64,000 nt of DNA from Leptodactylus fallax (Eukaryota; Chordata; Amphibia; Anura; Leptodactylidae). Position 1 is the first letter of the stretch. Each line of letters opens with the position of its first letter. Of this stretch, positions 25,601 through 31,170 are shown piece after piece. The stretch lies in NCBI GenBank assembly GCA_947044405.1, contig CAMRHE010000206.1:2852001-2916000 (forward strand), written 5' to 3'. The notes below the pieces were generated by a model that saw nothing but the letters and a program-made list of their open reading frames with translations, did no database searches and was not told the origin of the DNA. Both the position numbers and the translations under genes were made by a program.

Positions 25601-28600
25601 AACTAAACGCAAACCGGATGGCATAGCATGCCGCTGCAAGATGCTGTGGTAACCATGCTGGTTCAGTATTCCTTCAATTTTGAATAAATCCCCAACAGTG
25701 TCACCAGCAAAGCACCCCCAAACCATCACACCTCCTCCTCCATGCTTCACGGTGGGAACCAGGCATGTAGAGTCCATTCGTTAACCTTTTCTGCATCGCA
25801 CAAAGACACGGTGGTTGGAACCAAAGATCTCAAATTTGGACTCATCAGACCAAAGCACAGATTTCCACAGGTCTAATGTCCATTCCTTGTTTTCTTTAGC
25901 CCAAACAAGTCTCTTCTGCTTGTTGCCTGTCCTTAGCAGTGGTTTCCTAGCAGCTATTTTACCATGAAGGCCTGCTGCACACAGTCTCCTCTTAACAGTT
26001 GTTGTAGAGATGTGTCTGCTGCTAGAACTCTTGTGGCATTGACCTGGTCTCTAATCTGAGCTGCTGTTAACCTGCGATTTCTGAGGCTGGTGACTCGGAT
26101 GAACTTATCCTCCGCAGCAGAGGTGACTCTTGGTCTTCCTTTCCTGGGGCGGTCCTCATGTGAGCCAGTTTCTTTGTAGCGCTTGATGGTTTTGGCCACT
26201 GCAGTTGGGGACACTTTCAAAGTTTTCCAAATTTTTTTCGGACTGACTGACCTTAATTTCTTAAAGTAATGATGGCCACTCATTTTTCTTTACTTAGCTG
26301 CTTTTTTCTTGCCATAATACAAATTCTAACACTCCATTCAGTAGGACTATCAGCTGTGTATCCACCTGACTTCTGAACAACACAACTGATGGTCCCAACC
26401 CCATTTATAAGGCAAGAAATCCCACTTATTAAACCTGACGGGGCACGCCTGTGAAGTGAAAACCATTTGAGGTGACTACCTCTTGAAGCTCATCAAGAGA
26501 ATGCCAAGAGTGTGCAAAGCAGTAATCAAAGCAAAAGGTGGCTACTTTGAAGAACCTAGAATATAAGACATATTTTCAGTTGTTTCACACTTTTTTGTTA
26601 AGTATATAATTCCACATGTGTTAATTCATAGTTTTGATGCCTTCAGTGTGAATCTACAATTTTTATAGTCATGAAAATACAGAAAACTCTTGGAATGAGA
26701 AGGTGTGTCCAAACTTTTGGTCTGTACTGTATATAGAAACCACTGGCGTTTCCGTAGGTATAACTGACATGCTGCGATTTACAAAAACGTAAGCCTTTTT
26801 GAAATCGCAATATTTCCAATTTTTTCCTGCAATATGTGGATGGGATTAGCAAGGTACTGTTAAATGCAGCATTTTTGCAACGTAGGGCCAGGCCTAGGGC
26901 CCATGTTGCAGAAATACAGCTTTTTTTGTTGCAGATTTTGCTGCGTTTTTTTAGCTAAAGCCAAGAATGGCTACAAAAGTAATGGAAAATATATAGGAAG
27001 TTCTTAGACATCTACCTTCTGCTCAATCCACTCCTGGCTTTGGCTCTAAAAATGCAGCAAAATCTGCAACAAAAAAAAAAATCTGGTTTTCCGCAACATG
27101 GGGCTTCAACTTAAAGTGAACCTGCCAGGTGAATTCTGCCGCCCTATCTAAAAACATAAGTAGATTGCAAAGTTTGTTTGAAATAAAGCAGAAAAACAGA
27201 AGTCTTCTATGCACTTAAACAAAAATGTGACAGATCCTCTTTAACCACTTCAGTACCAGGCCAATTTCTGGTCCAGGACCAGACACATTTTCGGGTTTTT
27301 TGTATGTGCAGTTTTGAGGGCTGTAACATTTTTAATCATGTGCGTTATTCAACCAATTTCTGTGTCTTTTTTTGGTGACACATAAGGCTTTATTTTTATG
27401 TAGCTTTTATTTTTGCATGTGTTTAACCCCTTAGCGACCCATAATAGTACGTCCTGAGTCACGTGACGATGCATGGAGAGAGCTCAGGAGGAGCTGCCCT
27501 GAGCTCTCTCCATACAGGGCAGATGCCGGCTGTATAATACAGCCAGGACCCGCCGCTAACAGCAGCGATCGGTGCCTGCACCGATCGCGGCTGTTATCCC
27601 TTTAGATGTCGCGGTCAAATGGGACTGCGGTGTCTAAATTGCGCAGGCACCATGGGCGCCGCCATTTTTCACCGATCACCACCCTCCAGAACGTCATCAG
27701 AGGGCGGCGATCGGTTGCCATGACAGCCGGGAGCCTATTGAAGGCTCCCAGGCTTGTCATTGCATTAGATCTATTACATGATACCAGAGGCATCGTCTAA
27801 TAGAAGTAAAGACATTGCAGTGAATAGTATGAGCGATCAGAACCCCTAGGTTTCAAGGTCCTTAGGGAGTCTGATCATAGAAGTACAAGTAGAAAAAAAA
27901 AAGTTTTTAAAAGTATAAAAACAAATAAAAAAAACACAAAAGTTCAAATCACTCCCCTTTCCCTAGATCAGATATAAAAGTAAATAAACAAAAGTAAACA
28001 AAAACACATTAGATATCCCCGCACTCCAAAATGCCCGAAATGTTAAAATATTAAAATATTTATCCCATACGGTGAACGATGTAGCGGCGAAAAAAAATCA
28101 AAATGGCCAAGTAGCGTTTTTTTCAACACTTTGCCTCCTATAAAAAATTGAATAAAAAGTGATCAAACCATCAGATCTTTCCCCAAAAGGTATCAATAAA
28201 AACGTCATGTTGTCCCGCATAAAAAGATGCCTTACCCAGCTGCATACATGTAAATATGAAAAAATAACAGGTGTCACAATATGGCGACACAAATTTTTTT
28301 TTTCTATTTTGCAAAGTTTTTAATTTTTTAAAAGGTATCAAAACATTACAAATACTATATAAATTTGGTATTGCCGTGTTCGTACTGACCCGCAGAATAC
28401 AGGTACCATGTCATTTTTACCACACAGTGAACGCTGTAAAAATTAAACCCATATGAAATTGGCGCAAATGCAGTTTTTCTCCAATTGCACCACATTCTGA
28501 ATTTTTTTCCAGCTTTCCAGTACATTGCACAGCATATTGAATGAAATCAATACAAAGTACAATTTGTTTTGCAAACAATAAGCCATCATGTGACTCTGTT

Positions 28601-30577
28601 AACTGAGAAATGAAAAAGTTATGGCTCTTGGAATGTGGGGAGAGAAAAACGAAAATGCAAAAACGAAAAATGACCCGGTCCTTAAGGGGTTACATTTTTT
28701 TTACATCCGGGAAAATATAAACAAAAGAAGAGGGAAAATGTGTCTGTTTTTCACTTTTTTTTAAATTTAATAACACAAATTGCTACTAAAAAAACTTTAT
28801 AAAATAGTTTTTCCTCTCCATTACGGTAGTTTTTATTTTGTATGGTGTCGTCGGGGGTATGTCTATAATCTTTAATAAGGGCGTTTTATGGTGAATCATT
28901 TTATTTATTTTTTAAATTATTTTATTTACTTGTTTTTTAACTTTTCTATTAATTTTTTTTTTATTTTTTTAAATTGTGTCTCCATAAGGTCATAATAGAC
29001 CTTTGGAGACATGTGATCACTTTTTTTTGTGGGGGAGGCTGATTTTCCCTGTAACTGGGGCTGGTACATTTAGCCCCAGTTGCAGGAGGAATACAGCCTC
29101 CTGCACGTTACTATAGAGCCTACAGAACCCAGCAGCTCTTACAGACGCTGATCCCAGCAGATCACGTGACCGCCGGGTCAATGGGGGAGCTGCAACATGG
29201 CGGTGCCCATAGCGCTGTATACACAGCGATCAGGAAGGCTCTGGCTGAAATTACAGCCGGATCCCCTTTCAGCAACTGCACGATTTCGTGCAGCTGCTGA
29301 GTACTGCTTGGACATACCGGTACATCCTTGCAAAACTAGACAACCACTTTCCGGATGTATATATTCTATGGGCATTCCGGAAGTGGTTAAAGTAAATGTC
29401 CACCCATGAACACTATTTTGTTTGCATTGATGAATTTCATAAGATATCTTTATAGTGGTTGGAGCTTCATTTTTCAGATACAGAACTCAAAATCCCAAGT
29501 GCAAACAGAGGTAAAGACTACCTGCGTTTTCATTAAAAGTTGAAATACTTGATCAGTTTGTTCTATGACTGTATAGGGCCCTGCTCACATGGCGGAATCT
29601 GCCACTGATTTTGCGGTGGATTCTACCCCAAAATCAGAATCTGCTCTGATTCTGCCTCCCATTGAAAAAGTAAGTGTCCTGCTCAGTCTTGCCATGGATT
29701 CCGGGAAGACTCCCCATATGGGCCTAATCAGCAGGGGAAAGTCTCAACAGAATGCCGATGCTCTGCAGGGCGGAAAATGAAGAAGAATATGAGGCAGATG
29801 TTCAGCCTTAATCCTTCACACGTGGTCCTATCAATTGTTCTGCTGCTAATAGCCCTATTGTGGCTGCAGCATATTTTGCATTTGTCTCTGAGGCAATAGA
29901 TGTGTACAATACAGAGCAGTCTGCGCCCCTTCTCTATCCATTACTAATACTGGCTTCTTTACTTGTATTTCCGACAGGAGTAACTGTAAAATAGCAAATA
30001 GCTCAGAAAATCCCAAGTGAACAGAATATAGGGGATCCAGGGACAATGAATATACTGTAAAAACTTAGATACTCTCTTTAATATATTCTTAATTTTATTC
30101 TAGAATTCTGCTGGACCTGGTTTTAGGACTGAACAGCTCATAAATGAGGAAGATAGTGTTGTATCCCAGCTATCCCCAAATCTGGAATCTGGCAAGGAAA
30201 GCAACATTAAAGGAGTCTCCTCTGGAGGTGACCTATTGTCAGCTGCAGAAGTAAGCACAGTTGTTTCAACTAATTCTGCAGCAGAAAGTCAGCCATTGGA
30301 GGAAGCTGGCCAAGAGTCTGATTCAGAAGACAAAAAGGTGAAGTCCATCCTTACTAAAGACTTGAAAGAAAATGGAGGTTACAAGTCAGTATGGTTCAGA
30401 GAGGACGCTGTCCCAGAAGTAATGGTGATTGATGGGGCTGAAAATGGAGAGGCAAATTACGATAGTGAAGAAGAATTCAGTAGTCAGCAAGGAGCCGATG
30501 AGGATGATGATGAAGATGAACTTGATCCGATATTCAACTTAACAAATACTGACTCAAATAACCTTAGTATTCTCTAG
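3327..30577 (+). CDS. cdhr5: Cadherin-related family member 5 (mu-protocadherin), 14 exons, 5' end missing
   Basis: Joining 14 exons (3327-3502, 4296-4346, 4552-4644, 6284-6376, 7374-7484, 8463-8633, 9941-10031, 11587-11684, 13962-14168, 15108-15224, 17104-17170, 19156-20016, 23887-24047, 30104-30577) gives 922 in-phase residues, all with AG/GT borders. EC1 is about 1-93, EC2 94-203, EC3 204-322, EC4 323-424, mucin-like stalk 425-711, transmembrane helix 729-751, cytoplasmic tail 752-922. Ca2+-site motifs are ADADGD in EC2, AVDGDYGIN in EC3 and AADAD in EC4. There are ten N-glycosylation sequons. Cysteines in EC1 and at the EC2/EC3 boundary sit where I recall them in human CDHR5. The tail has SILTK (846-850), GGYKSVWF (856-863), an acidic run (897-904) and ends in SIL, a class I PDZ ligand. 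In mammals the protein links brush-border microvilli with CDHR2. The signal-peptide exon is not visible. Confidence 0.93.
3701..4213. mobile_element. TTAA-flanked palindromic MITE in intron 1
   Basis: TTAA at 3697-3700 and at 4214-4217 flank an element with ends AGAGAGTCTATCA and TGATAGACTCCCT. The two halves are long imperfect inverted repeats: the segments around 3840-3950 and 3985-4090 pair almost completely. The TTAA duplication is typical of piggyBac-like or Kolobok-like non-autonomous elements. No coding capacity is seen. A detached end of the same family lies at about 32055-32075. Confidence 0.8.
4296..4346 (+). CDS. cdhr5: cdhr5 visible exon 2 (EC1)
   Basis: A 51-bp micro-exon of 17 codons (residues 59-75, KEQLIQVVLKCKRNGQI) lies between acceptor TTTTAACAG and donor GTGAGT. 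Both ends are phase 0. It continues the EC1 beta-strand pattern and carries a cysteine at the position I recall in human CDHR5. Confidence 0.88.
4552..4644 (+). CDS. cdhr5: cdhr5 visible exon 3 (EC1 end, EC1-EC2 linker)
   Basis: 93 bp, residues 76-106, acceptor TTTTCTCAG, donor GTGAGT, phase 0 at both ends. The linker reads NVNTIAPVF where cadherins normally have DxNDNAP, so two of the usual Ca2+-binding positions are substituted. Confidence 0.9.
4885..5290. repeat. Interspersed repeat with 'AGCACCATTAATTCCATGGTGC' type head
   Basis: An ATTATTATTG stretch is followed by TTTATTTATAGAGCACCATT and CCATGGTGCTTTACA, then about 350 bp of moderately GC-rich sequence. The head resembles a fish/frog LINE or SINE tail of the form TTTATATAGCRCCAACATATTC. 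Class and right boundary are uncertain. It lies in cdhr5 intron 3. Confidence 0.45.
5431..5732. repeat. GGCCCCACGT palindrome family, long subtype
   Basis: It runs from CTAAGGCCCCATGTAGTGGG to ACATGGGGCCCTGGCCTA. Ends are inverted repeats of each other. Internal landmarks shared with other copies are TTATACATAAATGGAAA-like and GGATGAGATTAGCAAGAATC segments. Confidence 0.75.
6284..6376 (+). CDS. cdhr5: cdhr5 visible exon 4 (EC2)
   Basis: 93 bp, residues 107-137, acceptor TTCTTAAG, donor GTAAGA, phase 0 at both ends. It contains EAEDADGDTLYYEI, the canonical Ca2+-binding loop and strand of a cadherin repeat, and the sequon NDT. Confidence 0.9.
6509..6640. repeat. Fragments of two repeat families
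   Basis: 6509-6600 matches the start of the repeat at 1689 (ACATAGTAACATGATTTG...). 6610-6637 is the right tip of a GGCCCCACGT element (TTTACGCCACGTGGGGTCCT). Confidence 0.55.
6724..7308. repeat. Composite TTAA-type palindromic repeat in intron 4
   Basis: It starts TTAAAGGAGTTGTCCAGAGA. An inverted match to the next segment (TTTACTTACCTG) occurs near 7044 (CAGGTAAGTAAAATAATATT). The right part, from about 7080 to CCCTTTAA at 7308, resembles a different TTAA-type family. A related inverted-repeat element lies at about 57195-57530. Confidence 0.55.
7374..7484 (+). CDS. cdhr5: cdhr5 visible exon 5 (EC2)
   Basis: 111 bp, residues 138-174, acceptor TTGATATTAG, donor GTAAGT, phase 0 at both ends. 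YFRLTSVTYPVLLVNKPLDY matches the cadherin strand pattern ending in the 'LDY' motif. Sequon NLT is near the end. Confidence 0.9.
8463..8633 (+). CDS. cdhr5: cdhr5 visible exon 6 (EC2 end, EC2-EC3 linker)
   Basis: 171 bp, residues 175-231, acceptor CGCTCTTAG, donor GTAAGT, phase 0 at both ends. DTQDPAEHPSFTATTS leads into the linker DIIDADDKPPFF. FFLPCRPIGTKLC has two cysteines that I recall from human CDHR5 at the same place. Sequon NRS is present. Confidence 0.9.
9171..9276. mobile_element. Short TTAA-flanked MITE
   Basis: TTAA at 9171-9174 and 9273-9276 bracket about 100 bp. The ends AAAGGGATTGTACAATGA and CATGCACAAGCCCTTT are imperfect inverted repeats, and ATTTTACTATT pairs with AATAGTAAAGT. 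Confidence 0.65.
9346..9635. repeat. GGCCCCACGT palindrome family copy in intron 6
   Basis: AGGCCCCACGTTCTGGCTAA starts it and CTTGGGGCCTTAG ends it. TCAATTATACCTATGGAAAC and the CAGAGGAAAA hairpin are shared with other copies. The overlapping open frames on the + strand are by-products. Confidence 0.7.
9941..10031 (+). CDS. cdhr5: cdhr5 visible exon 7 (EC3)
   Basis: 91 bp, acceptor ATTTTTGCAG, donor GTATGT, phase 0 to phase 1. It encodes residues 232-261, containing PGPLYAVDGDYGINAPIAYS, a canonical EC Ca2+ loop (A-x-DGD-x-GIN) followed by the conserved I-x-YSI strand. Confidence 0.92.
10283..10410. repeat. Inverted repeat in intron 7
   Basis: TTTGTGTCAAAAAAGGCAAA pairs with TTTGTGTTTTTTTGACACAAA. 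Inside it GTAGGTATGATACC pairs with GGTATCATACCTTC. Total span is about 125 bp with a small loop. Confidence 0.65.
10540..10860. repeat. Decayed TTAA-type repeat ('GGATAGGTTATC' family)
   Basis: GGGGTATTCCAAGT, GATAGGTTATCTATATCAGA and GGGGTCCAACTCCCAGCA match the recurring pattern also seen at 17730, 30858, 37119 and 41085. It is followed by a segment with GCAATACCAGGCACAGCC, also seen near 22430 and 55070. Confidence 0.5.
11587..11684 (+). CDS. cdhr5: cdhr5 visible exon 8 (EC3)
   Basis: 98 bp, acceptor CTTGTTCAG, donor GTACGT, phase 1 to phase 0. Residues 262-294 include FDINNITGNITMNKPIDTL with two NIT sequons, the typical cadherin pattern of 'F-x-I-x-x-x-TGxI'. Confidence 0.9.
12156..12583. 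repeat. Inverted-repeat element nested in the Tc1 remnant
   Basis: GATTTTATTTAATGTTGTCC (12176) pairs with ACAACATTAAATAAAATC (12534), and CATAGTTCTCCACTAATAAG pairs with TTATTAGTGGTGAACTATG. The outermost match is GGAACAGCACACAGTCTGC with GCAGACTTTGAGTTGG...TTCC. Arms are about 80 bp. Confidence 0.65.
13010..13049. repeat. Perfect short palindrome (TATACTCTGGGGTCT...)
   Basis: TTATACTCTGGGGTCT and AGACCCCAGAGTATAA are exact reverse complements around GAAG. Nearly the same palindrome appears inside the hAT-like element at about 39708-39745, so it belongs to a repeat family. The segment 12780-12990 also resembles 39830-40015. Confidence 0.7.
13115..13191. repeat. Palindrome with 31-bp arms
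   Basis: Arms 13115-13145 and 13161-13191 (GTGTATAACACTGTCAGGGC... and its complement) match around a 15-bp loop. A partial relative is at about 45402-45430 (GTGTATGACACTGTAAGGGC). Confidence 0.75.
13416..13790 (+). pseudogene. Tc1-like transposase fragment
   Basis: Translation in the frame of 13416-13712 gives TWSESKFRLHHVNRRVRIWR and STIQAGGGVVM, clearly Tc1-like. The first catalytic Asp of the WSDES block is gone. It then falls into a stop at 13712. Only the central domain is left, without the second Asp and Glu. Confidence 0.75.
13962..14168 (+). CDS. cdhr5: cdhr5 visible exon 9 (EC3 end, EC4 start)
   Basis: 207 bp, residues 295-363, acceptor TTTTTCCAG, phase 0 at both ends. I placed the donor at GTATGT (14169), not at GTGTAT two bases earlier, because only the former keeps the next exon open. 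It covers the EC3-EC4 linker EVKEKNNFPPTF and AADADFPG of EC4. Sequon NRS is present. Confidence 0.88.
14175..15107. other. Intron 9; no gene, one decayed repeat
   Basis: 14175-14820 is AT-rich with nothing recognised beyond a C-rich imperfect repetition (ACAGACCCCC-like, 14300-14480). From about 14822 to 15060 it resembles the short inverted-repeat families whose ends read GTTCACATT and whose middle has ATAATGGGGCC. Confidence 0.4.
15108..15224 (+). CDS. cdhr5: cdhr5 visible exon 10 (EC4)
   Basis: 117 bp, residues 364-402, acceptor TTTTTCAG, donor GTAAGT, phase 0 at both ends. It starts GFNPAVVYRIENSTDFSV, the 'N-x-x-(I/V)-x-YRI' strand of EC4, with sequon NST. Confidence 0.9.
15429..15836. 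mobile_element. TTAA-type palindromic MITE (AGGACCTTTCA family), copy 1
   Basis: Ends are AAAGGACCTTTCATATCC and ATGAAAGGTCCTCT. The right flank is TTAA (15837-15840) and the left is TCAA, a one-base variant. TCCTCAGAGATGTGCAGTAT pairs with ATACTGCACATCTCTGAGGA. Related copies are at 33955-34573, 44490-44714 and 48361-48732. Confidence 0.8.
16114..16700 (-). mobile_element. 5'-truncated LINE, 3' end (L2/CR1-like)
   Basis: On the minus strand the C-terminal end of a reverse-transcriptase ORF is followed by about 190 bp of 3' UTR that ends in an ATT microsatellite (AATAATAATAATAATAG on the + strand at 16119). A poly-G tract at 16277-16288 lies in the UTR. Clade assignment is by resemblance only. 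The element sits in cdhr5 intron 10, opposite to the gene. Confidence 0.7.
16311..16695 (-). pseudogene. LINE ORF2 C-terminal fragment
   Basis: The open stretch on the minus strand includes FFGVACWGSSISTRDRNRLD, SVLGSSLDPV, SDRLLHPRCEKERYRKSFLP and TAVRLYNQ, the tail end found in non-LTR retrotransposon ORF2 proteins. The catalytic reverse-transcriptase core is absent. It is a dead 5'-truncated insertion. Confidence 0.72.
17104..17170 (+). CDS. cdhr5: cdhr5 visible exon 11 (EC4 end)
   Basis: 67 bp, residues 403-424, acceptor CTTTCAAAAAG, donor GTAAGT, phase 0 to phase 1. VNATDSMTSESTTAIVTIQI completes the last EC strand and runs into the stalk. Sequon NAT. Confidence 0.88.
17730..18020. repeat. 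TTAA-type family repeat ('TTGCCTATCCACAG...')
   Basis: TTGCCTATCCACAGATCACT and GGGACCCCAACAATCAGGAG belong to the recurring 'rapid glance at GGATAGGC...GGGACCCC' pattern seen at 30858 and 37119. The two CTTCATTCACTT/AAAGTGAATGGTGC halves near 17861 and 17905 are inverted. Confidence 0.5.
18540..18720. repeat. Interspersed repeat ('GTTTGTATGTTCTCC...CATACTGATAGG')
   Basis: GGAGTTTGTATGTTCTCC and AAAACATACTGATAGGTTTA recur at 47692-47800, and the CATACTGATAG part at about 40590. It is a dispersed family of unknown class. Intron 11; the rest of 18021-19155 shows nothing recognisable. Confidence 0.5.
19156..20016 (+). CDS. cdhr5: cdhr5 visible exon 12 (mucin-like stalk)
   Basis: 861 bp in one exon, acceptor TCTTGTACAG, donor GTATTG at 20017, phase 1 at both ends. 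It encodes residues 425-711, almost entirely Thr with Ser, Pro and Gly, so a heavily O-glycosylated stalk is expected. Residues from about 457 to 669 form a 20-aa tandem repeat; the last 40 residues are non-repetitive. The donor is chosen because its phase joins the transmembrane exon in frame; reading on gives a non-mucin sequence. Confidence 0.88.
19255..19890 (+). repeat. 60-bp coding tandem repeat (about 10.5 units) in cdhr5
   Basis: Units begin at about 19261, 19321, 19381, 19441, 19501, 19561, 19621, 19681, 19741, 19792 and 19852. All are 60 bp except the one at 19741, which is 51 bp. The peptide unit is close to TPSTQTTTSTTPGTGTTTTT. Units mostly alternate between a PGTG and a T-GTG version. 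All lengths are multiples of three, so the frame is kept. Confidence 0.95.
20560..20940. repeat. Inverted-repeat MITE ('GGTTGAGTTCACA...TGTGTGAACATACCC')
   Basis: Ends GTTGAGTTCACAAAGAGTTT and TTGTGTGAACATACCCTTAC are rough inverted repeats. CCTCCCATTGATTTCAATGG-like halves at 20620 and 20740 (CTGAAATCAATAGGAGGCGG) pair in the middle. It lies in intron 12. Confidence 0.55.
21370..21772. repeat. Palindromic TTAA-type MITE, partial copy
   Basis: GGCCTGGGACTTGTCAGAAA, CCAGCCATGATT and ATCATCTTCTCATGCATGTAG-like blocks are shared with the better copy at 63450-63975. The right end reaches GGGAAACCCCTTTAA at 21772; the left end is unclear. Confidence 0.65.
21896..22135. repeat. GGCCCCACGT palindrome family copy in intron 12
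   Basis: AAGGCCCCACGCAGTGAGTC starts it. TTATACCTATACAGAAAATG and GTAGGTATAATTGACATGCT mark the central inverted repeat. The right half is missing. Confidence 0.7.
22340..22470. repeat. Interspersed repeat ('CAGCACCACTCTTACACATA')
   Basis: GGCAGCACCACTCTTACACA and GTTGCAATACCTGACACAGC pair with AAGAGTGGCGCTACTTCTGG as an inverted structure. Related pieces lie at about 49160-49210 and 55050-55105. Confidence 0.5.
22597..22665. repeat. (TA)n microsatellite followed by CATA/CA repeats
   Basis: About 20 TA units, then CAGTACATACATACATACAC and ACACACACAG. The open frame across it is an artefact. Confidence 0.95.
22672..23215. mobile_element. hAT-like non-autonomous element relative, decayed
   Basis: It opens GGGGCGCAACTAGTAAAGAC, like the 38537 element's GGCGTAACTAAAG end, and carries repeated ACTGGCCCC...ACACAGTATAA units like that element's internal array. 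Another repeat (GCAGAGACGTATCTTGAATC) seems inserted near 22867. No clear right end or duplication is seen. Confidence 0.45.
23887..24047 (+). CDS. cdhr5: cdhr5 visible exon 13 (transmembrane segment)
   Basis: 161 bp, residues 712-765, acceptor ATCAATTAG, donor GTAAGT, phase 1 to phase 0. The helix AIVGATLGAVLALSLVGMAF plus LIY is followed by a basic stop-transfer stretch KQYGKTIWRRW. It aligns with the DMA...GALLLL...HYG region I recall from human CDHR5. Confidence 0.93.
24048..24990. other. Start of intron 13; no gene or clear repeat
   Basis: AT-rich sequence with poly-T near 24247-24258. No exon-like stretch with conserved protein content was recognised. Confidence 0.4.
25096..26729 (-). 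mobile_element. Tc1/mariner DD38E (Intruder-like) transposon, copy 2
   Basis: 1634 bp, complete at both ends. Termini are CAGTACAGACCAAAAGTTTG and its complement, with TA duplications at 25094-25095 and 26730-26731. The terminal repeats are about 270 bp (25096-25366 and 26461-26729). Spacing from the second catalytic Asp (QQDNDPKH) to the Glu of SPDLNPIE is 38 residues, the signature of the published DD38E/Intruder family. The transposase is broken. It sits antisense in cdhr5 intron 13. Confidence 0.92.
25262..26315 (-). pseudogene. Tc1-like DD38E transposase, multiply disrupted
   Basis: Expected reading runs from the ATG at 26313-26315 to a stop at 25262-25264. Visible damage: stop codons in the first 25 codons, a one-base change in spacing near 26030 that shifts frame after DQVNAT, and a Glu-to-stop change near 25783 (GGTTAACG for GGTGAACG in copy 1). 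The C-terminal part 25358-25777 is open and keeps the second Asp and the Glu. It is not functional. Confidence 0.88.
26893..27115. repeat. GGCCCCACGTTGCGG subtype palindrome
   Basis: CCCATGTTGCAGAAATACAG ... TCCGCAACATGGGGCTTC. Arms include TTTTTTTGTTGCAGATTTTG and CAAAATCTGCAACAAAAAAA, with GCCAAGAATGGC-type centre. Confidence 0.78.
27241..29390. mobile_element. TTAA-type element with CCACTTC ends (outer)
   Basis: It starts TTAACCACTTCAGTACCAGG and ends TTCCGGAAGTGGTTAA, giving inverted ends that include the TTAA. It has no open frame of note. A second element (27423-28692) is inserted in it. The TTAA ends suggest a Kolobok or piggyBac-like non-autonomous element; this is inference. Confidence 0.65.
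27423..28692. mobile_element. TTAA-type element with CCCCTTA ends (inner, nested)
   Basis: It starts TTAACCCCTTAGCGACCCAT and ends GGTCCTTAAGGGGTTA. The left 350 bp is GC-rich with hairpins (GCGATCGGTGC...GCACCGATCGC at about 27564-27590; GAGAGAGCTC pairs with GAGCTCTCTC). The right 800 bp is AT-rich. This combination is, from memory, a very common frog repeat. Confidence 0.72.
29391..30103. other. End of intron 13; one repeat fragment
   Basis: 29571-29800 resembles the MITE family with GGCGGAATCTGCC/GGCGGA motifs also seen at 20590. Nothing else recognised before the last exon. Confidence 0.4.
30104..30577 (+). CDS. cdhr5: cdhr5 last coding exon (cytoplasmic tail)
   Basis: 474 bp including TAG at 30575-30577, acceptor TTTTATTCTAG, phase 0. 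Residues 766-922. It holds a Ser/Glu-rich stretch, VKSILTKDLKENGGYKSVWF (the block I recognise from human CDHR5), an acidic run DEDDDEDE, and the C-terminus NNLSIL. Ser at -2 and Leu at 0 fit a class I PDZ ligand, consistent with USH1C (harmonin) binding known in mammals. An internal GTAAGC at 30249 lies in frame and I treat it as coding. No AATAAA was found in the next kilobase. Confidence 0.94.
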   Translation, partial: NSAGPGFRTEQLINEEDSVVSQLSPNLESGKESNIKGVSSGGDLLSAAEVSTVVSTNSAAESQPLEEAGQESDSEDKKVKSILTKDLKENGGYKSVWFREDAVPEVMVIDGAENGEANYDSEEEFSSQQGADEDDDEDELDPIFNLTNTDSNNLSIL

Positions 30578-30857
30578 GAATCTATTTGACCCCTGTACAT
30601 TAGTATGATAAACATACGGAAACATATTATAATTGCTGTCAAATTGCATCTTGTGTATTACAGGGACTGACAATTCTTTACATTAGTAATGGCTATCAAT
30701 TTTCTTGGTTATTGCTGGCAGTCTGGTAGTGTACAGAGTAGCAACAAGCATGCACAACCTGCTACTCCATTCACACAGAGCACATCTAGCCCCATTCTTG
30801 TGACCGTTATCCTCTATTCTGTGAATAAGGAATAACTTATTATCAATATTCCCCTTT

Positions 30858-31170
30858 AAAGGGGTCGACTTCTATAAATGAAAGTGATTACCCAATTTCT
30901 AAGATTGATGACCTATCCTTAGGATAGGCCATCAATATTAGATCTGTGGGGGTACGATATCCGGGACCCCAGCAGATCACCGGTACTGAGACAGTGTGGG
31001 AAAGCCGCTCGGTTCACATGTACTACAAACTGTAGTGACGAGTGTAGGAACTGCAGCATTGCCCTATAGACAGCATTCTACCACAGATCTGTGGGGTTAC
31101 CGCAGATCTAATATTGATGGTCTAGTCTAAGGATAGTCCTTCAATCTTAGAAACTAGATAACGTCTTTGA
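30858..31170. repeat. TTAA-type inverted-repeat MITE ('GGATAGGCCATCAATATTAGATC')
   Basis: GATGACCTATCCTTAGGATA and ATCAATATTAGATCTGTGG at the left pair with CAGATCTAATATTGATGG and CTAAGGATAGTCCTTCAATC at the right. The left end reads CCCCTTTAAAGGGGTCGACT. It probably marks the end of the cdhr5 3' UTR. Confidence 0.7.

Larger units (their letters stand above)
24997..26895. repeat. GGCCCCACGT palindrome copy split by the DD38E element
   Basis: The left half (from AAAGGCCCCACGTAGCAATG) ends ATTATACC at 25093, and the right half resumes TATAGAAACCACTGGCGTTT at 26730. Removing 25096-26729 and one TA restores the family's usual TTATACCTATAGAAACC reading. So the palindrome was there first. Confidence 0.8.

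Noticed and set aside
27606..27800. Short overlapping open frames on both strands in 27602-27800
   Set aside because: They lie in the GC-rich hairpin part of a frequent TTAA-type repeat.
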